Translations under genes and position numbers: made by a program
Origin: Poecilobothrus nobilitatus
Lineage: Eukaryota > Arthropoda > Insecta > Diptera > Dolichopodidae
Length of the DNA: 64,000 nt
Assembly (NCBI GenBank): GCA_947095535.1
Contig: OX352774.1
Location: 4,278,001-4,342,000, forward strand
Direction: 5' to 3'
Shown: positions 50,361-59,570 of the stretch, piece after piece
Position numbering within the stretch: the stretch's first letter is position 1
How the letters are laid out: every line of letters begins with the position of its first letter
Notes under the pieces: generated by a model
What the model was told of the DNA's origin: nothing
The model's database searches: none
What the model saw: only the letters and a program-made list of their open reading frames with translations

Positions 50361-52168
50361 TTAAATGAATAATTTCTGAATCATTTTTATAGTTGTTTTT
50401 TGATAAATAAATTGCTCCGAATCAAGTAATAACGGGTTATCGGAAGCCTTTAAATATAAATCGGTGCATTGACCGCAAGAAATTTTTTTCATAATTTTAA
50501 AAATGATATAACCCCATATATACCTTTCAGCATTACTCGAAACAACATCCTTTTTTTCCGTTTCATTTTCTTTTAAATTTTCCTCTAAATAATTGATGAC
50601 AATGTTGGTAATATTATCATCAATTTGTTCCTCAACTTTTTCTTCATTTGATTCTAAATTATAATCTTCTATTTGATAATCTATTAAATCGTCGGAAATA
50701 AACTCACCATCATCTTCCTCACAATTCGAGTGTTCAATTTTATAATTAATTAATTTTACAGACATAATTTTTGCGAAAACATTACTAAATTCAGCGACCG
50801 GAGCGGAATTTTTTGCAATTTTATATTTAAGGTTTTGATGTAAATATCTCGGATTGATAAGCTTTTGGAGCAAATCGGACAACCGCAAGTGGTAGTTTAT
50901 TAGTGTACTTTTTAAGTTTTTTACGAATATTTCGTAACAGAAAAATTTTATGAGAAAAATTATTAAGAAAAAGTTGTTACATAAGTAAAGGGTAACAATT
51001 GTGCCATAGAGCATTTTTTGATCCGACTAACTTAAACTTTTATTTAATTTTTTTTTTTTGTCTAAGTCCAAATTTCATATATAACAGTCCATATGAACAA
51101 TTTTTTTTTGTTTTTTTTATATCTCTAAAAATGTATATACATATGTACTTATGTATATCTATGCATATTATTCTTTTGTTGATGACATAAAATTAAAACG
51201 GTAAAATTTTTGTTAGCGGATTCAATATTAATCTTATGTTTGTTCTGTATTTGTTTACAGTTTTTATTATTTTTTACTTATAATATTTTTGAATGAAAAA
51301 AAAATCATGTAGCTATGTAGGTACATAATAATATAAATGGATGTATGAATGAATGTACATATATTTTCGATTTCATTGCTTATTATTATTGAATAAAACA
51401 AAATCTTGTTAAATTATTAGAAGTTATTTTGCTTTGATATAAATTATTATGTAAAAAATCTATAAATTTTGGCATTGTACTATTCGTGTAGTGGCGGTCG
51501 GTCCTGTGGTGGAGACAACTGATTATTTTAGTTGTAATTGGCTTTATATTTTGAAAATAATTTTTCATTTGTATTAAACAATCAAAAATTTGATTATTTT
51601 CTTGTAAAGCTGCATGGTATGGATTTTTATCATATAATTTTTTGCTGTTAAGACAATCAAATAACCTATTAATTTTAAATACAAAATCGGCGGTGGAAAA
51701 AGCACAAGATTTTTTAGCAACGAATTTATTTGTTGAAACTAGTGTCTTAATAGTAGCAGCAACTGAATGACTAAAGAACTGACAAGCCAATTTAATGTTC
51801 ATTTTTTGAAATGAGTTTGGAAAAATATGTTTTTTTGAAAGTTTCTGGCGCATTTTCTTGCTATTGCCTCTTTCGTGCAGAAAAAGTGGCTGAATAATCT
51901 TAAATGAAACTTCGCCATCAACAGTATCTAAATTATATTTAAGCAATGTGTTACGAAGAGATTTAACTAAGTGTACTGGATCGAAAATTGAAAAAACAGT
52001 TTTTTAAACCCCAATGAAATTACAAATATAATAGGGACTTTCTTTTGAAACTCCTAACATTTTAAAACACTTTCTATTATTAGGACCCTGATCACAAATA
52101 ACTGGCCTAACATTAAGATTTAGATTGAAAGCTGTATTTAAATTTAAGTTTAATAAATTTTGGAGATC
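50361..52168 (-). pseudogene. P-element/THAP9-like transposase remnant, array copy 1
   Basis: Reading the minus strand from 52168 down gives NVRPVICDQGPNNRKCFKML, then (after a stop) VFSIFDPVHLVKSLRNTLLK. KYNLDTVDGEVSF, QKMNIKLACQFFSHSVAATI and FCFIQ close the open frame 51946-51386. A second open frame (51014-50361) holds an acidic linker, then YIWGYIIFKIMKKISCGQC and NPLLLDSEQFIYQK. The order (CDQG..NN, FD..HL.K..RN, FSHSVA, then the C-terminal GYI..K block) is that of P-element and THAP9 transposases, including the regions with the first two catalytic Asp residues. The N-terminal THAP zinc finger is absent here and internal stops break the frame. It encodes no full enzyme. This is the only one of the three copies that keeps the true C-terminal block (50361-50560). 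Confidence 0.8.
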
Positions 52169-52170
52169 TA

Positions 52171-52256
52171 TACGAGTTTTCTAATTTGAGGGATATGATT
52201 TCTAAGTGACGTTTCGGCCATTTGTAGTATGGCATGATCTGTCCTTTTTTTGTATT
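52171..52256 (+). mobile_element. Isolated 5' end of a mariner-like element, copy A
   Basis: This stretch, from CGAGTTTTCTAATTTGAGGG to the T tract at 52244, is the reverse complement of the 5' terminal region of the mariner-like element at 59085-59179. It sits after a TA (52169-52170) directly next to P-like coding sequence. Copies recur 2,760 and 5,520 bp to the right. Confidence 0.75.
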
Positions 52257-52802
52257 AAATAATAAATCGTTCTTAAATTTAACATACATTCTCGTTTATT
52301 CGGTTTATAACACATACAGCACAGCATGCAGATAACTAATCTTTTCTTTGTATTTTAAAAATTGTTTTATTGTAATACATTTGTAAATTTTATGTTAATG
52401 AATTGTAATATGATATAACCAGAATAAATAAAATTTATTTAAAACTAACAATCGAATCTAAATTACTTATAAAAACATACATTAAATTATCAGTATTCAA
52501 ATTATTATCTATATTCTATCCTAGTATAGCAATACGTACACACCAATTTATTTATTTAGTAAACTTTTTTTTTATTCAAGGTTAAATTTAATAAAAATTT
52601 AAGAATTCAGTTTAATCCTTCCCACTATGCTAATATTCCTTAAAAAAAAGTAAAAATAGATAAATAATTTAATTTAAAAATTTTTTTTTTTGTTTTTTAC
52701 GTTATGTTAAGCGCCCTGTAATAACATTTTATGTTTTTGTTTTCTTTTTTTGTGTCATTGTTAAAAAAAGAAAAAAAAAAAATTATATTCATATAATATG
52801 TA

Positions 52803-53315
52803 ATGGGTTTTCCAATTTGAGTGATATGATTTCTTTACAAAAAAAACCCACTAATTTTTAAGGAAATTCAAATGTTTTTTATTTAATGTGAAGTACAATC
52901 GATACAATTAAGTTCTGAATAAAACGTCATTCAAATATGGCCTCCACGACTTCTTTTGCAGGAACGAATTCGATGAACCCAATTTTCGAGCACTTTTTCC
53001 ACTAAAACAAGTCGTATATCATGAATAGCACGTTCAATATTGACTTTTAAAGCTTGAAGAGAGTCTGGTTTATTGCTAAAGAGCAATGACTTCAAATAAC
53101 CCCACAAGAAATAGTCTAATGGTGTTAAATCACAACTTCTTGGAGGCCATTCAATGTCACAATTTCTTGAAATAATCGTATCTCCAAACTTCTCTCGCAA
53201 TAATTCGTGCACGTGCTGTGTGGCACGTAGCCCCGTCTTGTTGGAACCAGATGTTGACAAGATCAGCTTCTTCCAATTTCGGCAATAAAAAGTTTATTAT
53301 CATCGATCTATACCG
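52803..53315 (-). mobile_element. Mariner-like transposase 3' half, copy A (truncated at the tandem junction)
   Basis: The right-hand terminal repeat (GGGTTTTCCAATTTGAGTGA, 52805-52824) follows a TA at 52801-52802. Minus-strand frames give WFQQDGATCHTARARIIARE (second catalytic Asp) in the fusion ORF ending at 53157. In another frame, WPPRSCDLTPLDYFLWGYLK (third catalytic Asp region) and a basic end (53260-52931) follow. One frameshift separates them. The wording is that of the insect mariner/SETMAR-like group. The N-terminal half is lost at 53315. Confidence 0.85.
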
Positions 53316-53774
53316 ATGAATTTCATTTTCTTTTAAATTTTCCTCTAAATAATTGATGACAATGTTGGTAATATTATCATCAATTTGTTCCTCAACTTTT
53401 TCTTCATTTGATTCTAAATTATAATCTTCTATTTGATAATCTATTAAATCGTCGGAAATAAACTCACCATCATCTTCCTCACAATTCGAGTGTTCAATTT
53501 TATAATTAATTAATTTTACAGACATAATTTTTGCGAAAACATTACTAAATTCAGCGACCGGAGCGGAATTTTTTGCAATTTTATATTTAAGGTTTTGATG
53601 TAAATATCTCGGATTGATAAGCTTTTGGAGCAAATCGGACAACCGCAAGTGGTAGTTTATTAGTGTACTTTTTAAGTTTTTTACGAATATTTCGTAACAG
53701 AAAAATTTTATGAGAAAAATTATTAAGAAAAAGTTGTTACATAAGTAAAGTGTAACAATTGTGCCATAGAGCAT
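53157..53774 (-). pseudogene. Chimeric P-like/mariner-like ORF created at tandem junction A/B
   Basis: A 205-codon open frame whose first ~150 residues are the P-like transposase segment. It ends in NYLEENLKENE, then reads two filler-derived residues (Ile-His), and then runs into mariner residues RYRSMIINFLLPKLEEADLV and the WFQQDGATCHTA motif. The switch lies at 53316-53320. The fusion is in frame by chance of the junction. It ends before the third catalytic Asp and lacks a DNA-binding domain, so transposase activity is not expected. An identical frame lies 2,760 bp to the right. Confidence 0.85.
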
Positions 53775-54928
53775 TTTTTGATCCGACTAACTTAAACTTT
53801 TATTTAATTTTTTTTTTTTGTCTAAGTCCAAATTTCATATATAACAGTCCATATGAACAATTTTTTTTTGTTTTTTTTATATCTCTAAAAATGTATATAC
53901 ATATGTACTTATGTATATCTATGCATATTATTCTTTTGTTGATGACATAAAATTAAAACGGTAAAATTTTTGTTAGCGGATTCAATATTAATCTTATGTT
54001 TGTTCTGTATTTGTTTACAGTTTTTATTATTTTTTACTTATAATATTTTTGAATGAAAAAAAAATCATGTAGCTATGTAGGTACATAATAATATAAATGG
54101 ATGTATGAATGAATGTACATATATTTTCGATTTCATTGCTTATTATTATTGAATAAAACAAAATCTTGTTAAATTATTAGAAGTTATTTTGCTTTGATAT
54201 AAATTATTATGTAAAAAATCTATAAATTTTGGCATTGTACTATTCGTGTAGTGGCGGTCGGTCCTGTGGTGGAGACAACTGATTATTTTAGTTGTAATTG
54301 GCTTTATATTTTGAAAATAATTTTTCATTTGTATTAAACAATCAAAAATTTGATTATTTTCTTGTAAAGCTGCATGGTATGGATTTTTATCATATAATTT
54401 TTTGCTGTTAAGACAATCAAATAACCTATTAATTTTAAATACAAAATCGGCGGTGGAAAAAGCACAAGATTTTTTAGCAACGAATTTATTTGTTGAAACT
54501 AGTGTCTTAATAGTAGCAGCAACTGAACGACTAAAGAACTGACAAGCCAATTTAATGTTCATTTTTTGAAATGAGTTTGGAAAAATATGTTTTTTTGAAA
54601 GTTTCTGGCGCATTTTCTTGCTATTGCCTCTTTCGTGCAGAAAAAGTGGCTGAATAATCTTAAATGAAACTTCGCCATCAACAGTATCTAAATTATATTT
54701 AAGCAATGTGTTACGAAGAGATTTAACTAAGTGTACTGGATCGAAAATTGAAAAAACAGTTTTTTAAACCCCAATGAAATTACAAATATAATAGGGACTT
54801 TCTTTTGAAACTCCTAACATTTTAAAACACTTTCTATTATTAGGACCCTGATCACAAATAACTGGCCTAACATTAAGATTTAGATTGAAAGCTGTATTTA
54901 AATTTAAGTTTAATAAATTTTGGAGATC
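53321..54928 (-). pseudogene. P-element-like transposase remnant, array copy 2
   Basis: Same content as copy 1 (CDQGPNN, FDPVHLVKSLRN and FSRSVA motifs; open frame 54706-54146). It is cut at 53321, so the C-terminal GYI..K block is missing and is replaced by mariner sequence. Copy-specific change: FSH to FSR near 54528. Confidence 0.8.
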
Positions 54929-55562
54929 TATACGAGTTTTCTAATTTGAGGGATATGATTTCTAAGTGACGTTTCGGCCATTTGTAGTATGGCATGATCT
55001 GTCCTTTTTTTGTATTAAATAATAAATCGTTCTTAAATTTAACATACATTCTCGTTTATTCGGTTTATAACACATACAGCACAGCATGCAGATAACTAAT
55101 CTTTTCTTTGTATTTTAAAAATTGTTTTATTGTAATACATTTGTAAATTTTATGTTAATGAATTGTAATATGATATAACCAGAATAAATAAAATTTATTT
55201 AAAACTAACAATCGAATCTAAATTACTTATAAAAACATACATTAAATTATCAGTATTCAAATTATTATCTATATTCTATCCTAGTATAGCAATACGTACA
55301 CACCAATTTATTTATTTAGTAAACTTTTTTTTTATTCAAGGTTAAATTTAATAAAAATTTAAGAATTCAGTTTAATCCTTCCCACTATGCTAATATTCCT
55401 TAAAAAAAAGTAAAAATAGATAAATAATTTAATTTAAAAATTTTTTTTTTTGTTTTTTACGTTATGTTAAGCGCCCTGTAATAACATTTTATGTTTTTGT
55501 TTTCTTTTTTTGTGTCATTGTTAAAAAAAGAAAAAAAAAAAATTATATTCATATAATATGTA

Positions 55563-56075
55563 ATGGGTTTTCCAATTTGAGTGATATGATTTCTTTACAA
55601 AAAAAACCCACTAATTTTTAAGGAAATTCAAATGTTTTTTATTTAATGTGAAGTACAATCGATACAATTAAGTTCTGAATAAAACGTCATTCAAATATGG
55701 CCTCCACGACTTCTTTTGCAGGAACGAATTCGATGAACCCAATTTTCGAGCACTTTTTCCACTAAAACAAGTCGTATATCATGAATAGCACGTTCAATAT
55801 TGACTTTTAAAGCTTGAAGAGAGTCTGGTTTATTGCTAAAGAGCAATGACTTCAAATAACCCCACAAGAAATAGTCTAATGGTGTTAAATCACAACTTCT
55901 TGGAGGCCATTCAATGTCACAATTTCTTGAAATAATCGTATCTCCAAACTTCTCTCGCAATAATTCGTGCACGTGCTGTGTGGCACGTAGCCCCGTCTTG
56001 TTGGAACCAGATGTTGACAAGATCAGCTTCTTCCAATTTCGGCAATAAAAAGTTTATTATCATCGATCTATACCG
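55563..56075 (-). mobile_element. Mariner-like transposase 3' half, copy B
   Basis: Identical in layout to copy A: terminal repeat at 55565, third-Asp frame 56020-55691, truncation at 56075 and filler at 56076-56080. The 5' mariner end of this unit lies at 54931-55016. Confidence 0.85.
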
Positions 56076-56534
56076 ATGAATTTCATTTTCTTTTAAATTT
56101 TCCTCTAAATAATTGATGACAATGTTGGTAATATTATCATCAATTTGTTCCTCAACTTTTTCTTCATTTGATTCTAAATTATAATCTTCTATTTGATAAT
56201 CTATTAAATCGTCGGAAATAAACTCACCATCATCTTCCTCACAATTCGAGTGTTCAATTTTATAATTAATTAATTTTACAGACATAATTTTTGCGAAAAC
56301 ATTACTAAATTCAGCGACCGGAGCGGAATTTTTTGCAATTTTATATTTAAGGTTTTGATGTAAATATCTCGGATTGATAAGCTTTTGGAGCAAATCGGAC
56401 AACCGCAAGTGGTAGTTTATTAGTGTACTTTTTAAGTTTTTTACGAATATTTCGTAACAGAAAAATTTTATGAGAAAAATTATTAAGAAAAAGTTGTTAC
56501 ATAAGTAAAGGGTAACAATTGTGCCATAGAGCAT
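55917..56534 (-). pseudogene. Chimeric P-like/mariner-like ORF at tandem junction B/C
   Basis: A second copy of the 205-codon fusion frame, identical in translation to that at 53157-53774. The same two filler residues join the acidic P-like linker to mariner RYRSMI. Sharing the exact breakpoint and filler shows that both junctions come from one original event, copied by amplification. Confidence 0.85.
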
Positions 56535-57688
56535 TTTTTGATCCGACTAACTTAAACTTTTATTTAATTTTTTTTTTTTGTCTAAGTCCAAATTTCATAT
56601 ATAACAGTCCATATGAACAATTTTTTTTTGTTTTTTTTATATCTCTAAAAATGTATATACATATGTACTTATGTATATCTATGCATATTATTCTTTTGTT
56701 GATGACATAAAATTAAAACGGTAAAATTTTTGTTAGCGGATTCAATATTAATCTTATGTTTGTTCTGTATTTGTTTACAGTTTTTATTATTTTTTACTTA
56801 TAATATTTTTGAATGAAAAAAAAATCATGTAGCTATGTAGGTACATAATAATATAAATGGATGTATGAATGAATGTACATATATTTTCGATTTCATTGCT
56901 TATTATTATTGAATAAAACAAAATCTTGTTAAATTATTAGAAGTTATTTTGCTTTGATATAAATTATTATGTAAAAAATCTATAAATTTTGGCATTGTAC
57001 TATTCGTGTAGTGGCGGTCGGTCCTGTGGTGGAGACAACTGATTATTTTAGTTGTAATTGGCTTTATATTTTGAAAATAATTTTTCATTTGTATTAAACA
57101 ATCAAAAATTTGATTATTTTCTTGTAAAGCTGCATGGTATGGATTTTTATCATATAATTTTTTGCTGTTAAGACAATCAAATAACCTATTAATTTTAAAT
57201 ACAAAATCGGCGGTGGAAAAAGCACAAGATTTTTTAGCAACGAATTTATTTGTTGAAACTAGTGTCTTAATAGTAGCAGCAACTGAATGACTAAAGAACT
57301 GACAAGCCAATTTAATGTTCATTTTTTGAAATGAGTTTGGAAAAATATGTTTTTTTGAAAGTTTCTGGCGCATTTTCTTGCTATTGCCTCTTTCGTGCAG
57401 AAAAAGTGACTGAATAATCTTAAATGAAACTTCGCCATCAACAGTATCTAAATTATATTTAAGCAATGTGTTACGAAGAGATTTAACTAAGTGTACTGGA
57501 TCGAAAATTGAAAAAACAGTTTTTTAAACCCCAATGAAATTACAAATATAATAGGGACTTTCTTTTGAAACTCCTAACATTTTAAAACACTTTCTATTAT
57601 TAGGACCCTGATCACAAATAACTGGCCTAACATTAAGATTTAGATTGAAAGCTGTATTTAAATTTAAGTTTAATAAATTTTGGAGATC
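56081..57688 (-). pseudogene. P-element-like transposase remnant, array copy 3
   Basis: The same truncated P-like frame set as copy 2 (open frame 57466-56906, and 56534 downward). The C-terminal block is missing because the left edge is a tandem junction. It keeps FSHSVA like copy 1. Confidence 0.8.
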
Positions 57689-58829
57689 TATACGAGTTTT
57701 CTAATTTGAGGGATATGATTTCTAAGTGACGTTTCGGCCATTTGTAGTATGGCATGATCTGTCCTTTTTTTGTATTAAATAATAAATCGTTCTTAAATTT
57801 AACATACATTCTCGTTTATTCGGTTTATAACACATACAGCACAGCATGCAGATAACTAATCTTTTCTTTGTATTTTAAAAATTGTTTTATTGTAATACAT
57901 TTGTAAATTTTATGTTAATGAATTGTAATATGATATAACCAGAATAAATAAAATTTATTTAAAACTAACAATCGAATCTAAATTACTTATAAAAACATAC
58001 ATTAAATTATCAGTATTCAAATTATTATCTATATTCTATCCTAGTATAGCAATACGTACACACCAATTTATTTATTTAGTAAACTTTTTTTTTATTCAAG
58101 GTTAAATTTAATAAAAATTTAAGAATTCAGTTTAATCCTTCCCACTATGCTAATCTTCCTTAAAAAAAGTAAAAATAGATAAATAATTTAATTTAAAAAT
58201 TTTTTTTTTTTTACGTTATGTTAAGCGCCCTGTAATAACATTTTATGTTTTTGTTTTCTTTTTTTGTGTCATTGTTAAAAAAAGAAAAAAAAAAAATTAT
58301 ATTCATATAATATGTAATGGGTTTTCCAATTTGAGTGATATGATTTCTTTACAAAAAAAACCCACTAATTTTTAAGGAAATTCAAATGTTTTTTATTTAA
58401 TGTGAAGTACAATCGATACAATTAAGTTCTGAATAAAACGTCATTCAAATATGGCCTCCACGACTTCTTTTGCAGGAACGAATTCGATGAACCCAATTTT
58501 CGAGCACTTTTTCCACTAAAACAAGTCGTATATCATGAATAGCACGTTCAATATTGACTGTTAAAGCTTGAAGAGAGTCTGGTTTATTGCTAAAGAGCAA
58601 TGACTTCAAATAACCCCACAAGAAATAGTCTAATGGTGTTAAATCACAACTTCTTGGAGGCCATTCAATGTCACAATTTCTTGAAATAATCGTATCTCCA
58701 AACTTCTCTCGCAATAATTCGTGCACGTGCTGTGTGGCACGTAGCCCCGTCTTGTTGGAACCAGATGTTGACAAGATCAGCTTCTTCCAATTTCGGCAAT
58801 AAAAAGTTGGTTATCATCGATCTATACCG
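56081..58829. repeat. Tandem unit C (about 2,749 bp, last copy)
   Basis: It matches units A and B up to TATACCG at 58829, then runs on into the rest of the mariner element instead of the ATGAA filler. It is six bases shorter than A and B up to that point, because of A/T tract length changes near 58163 and 58200. Single-base changes include 57409 (Pro to Ser in the P-like frame), 58155 and 58560. Confidence 0.92.
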
Positions 58830-59179
58830 CTCTCCATTGACAGTAACCAGCTTCATTTCGAAAGAAAAAAACCACACCAAACTGTCAATTTAGGTGAATG
58901 TAATGGTTGTTCATGAATAATTTGTGAATTTTCTTTGCACCAGAATCGACAGTTTTGTTTGTGGCACGAAAACAAAGCGCATGAAAAGTTGCAATTGGAG
59001 AACGATTATTTTGATAATAAAATTGAATAATTTGTAAACGGTGTTCTTGCGGATATCTCTCCATCATGAAATTGTAAACATTACTGAATACAATGAAAAA
59101 AAAAAAGACAGATCATGACATACTACAAATGGCCGAAACGTCACTTAGTAATCATATCCCTCGAATTAGAAAACCCGTG
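58317..59179 (-). mobile_element. Mariner-like element with both ends, internally deleted
   Basis: The only copy with both terminal repeats: GGGTTTTCCAATTTGAGTGA at 58319 and, inverted, GGGTTTTCTAATTCGAGGGA at 59176. TA flanks both sides (58315-58316 and 59180-59181), as expected for the Tc1/mariner superfamily. On the minus strand the N-terminal helix-turn-helix start (MERYPQEHRLQIIQFYYQNN, from 59064) is followed by frames with VNGERYRSMITNFLLPKLEE, WFQQDGATCHTARA and WPPRSCDLTPLDYFLWGYLK. At about 860 bp it is too short for an intact ~1.3-kb element. The region between the helix-turn-helix and the VNGERY block, including the first catalytic Asp, is deleted. Confidence 0.88.
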
Positions 59180-59570
59180 TAGATCTCCAAAATTTATTAA
59201 ACTTAAATTTAAGTTAACAATTAGCTGCGTTGTCAGATTTATTGTATGGTTTTTACTTTTTTTTTAAATAAAATGAAGTTTTTTTCTAGATACACGAAAA
59301 AATATACATGAGATTGATTTGTCACAGACAATTTGTGTATTTAAGTACATTTTTTTTTGTAAAATAAGCTAAAGAGTGTATAAAAATGTGTTATTTAGAA
59401 TGATTAAGTAACCAATAATTCGTCGTTTCAATTGAAGTAAACTGTATTGACTATAATATATGAAGAAGGATTTAAATTTTTACTTTATAAATTTAAATGT
59501 ATAAAATTATTAATTAACATATATTGGATTAATGTTAATTAGTTTATCTAAGTAGGTATATAAGTATGTA
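59180..59570 (+). mobile_element. P-like transposon fragment in opposite orientation
   Basis: Directly after the mariner end comes GATCTCCAAAATTTATTAAA (59182 onward), the reverse complement of the P-like coding flank at 52140-52168. It is then joined at about 59213 to sequence that is a direct copy of 48285-48640. This is therefore a plus-strand P-like fragment with its coding centre deleted. Confidence 0.7.

Larger units (their letters stand above)
50561..53320. repeat. Tandem unit A (2,760 bp) of a P-like/mariner-like composite
   Basis: Base-by-base reading shows 50561 aligned with 53321 and 56081. Unit A contains, left to right: most of the P-like transposase remnant (minus), a 5' mariner end (52171-52256), the inverted 5' region of the P-like element (52261-52600), a unique spacer, and the 3' half of a mariner-like transposase (minus). 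It ends with the 5-bp filler ATGAA (53316-53320). Confidence 0.93.
53321..56080. repeat. Tandem unit B (2,760 bp)
   Basis: A near-exact copy of unit A. The differences I noticed are few single bases: G to T at 53751 against 50991, and T to C at 54528 against 51768, which changes one His to Arg in the P-like frame. The same ATGAA filler closes it at 56076-56080. Divergence this low means very recent duplication, ongoing homogenisation, or an assembly repeat. Confidence 0.93.

Noticed and set aside
50999..51190. Plus-strand 63-codon frame repeated in all three units
   Set aside because: It is repeated only because the unit is repeated; it is antisense to the gap between P-like frames and has a low-complexity hydrophobic product.
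50561..58829. CRISPR-like or satellite array
   Set aside because: The repeat unit is 2.76 kb with transposase genes; it is a segmental tandem duplication, not a short-repeat array.
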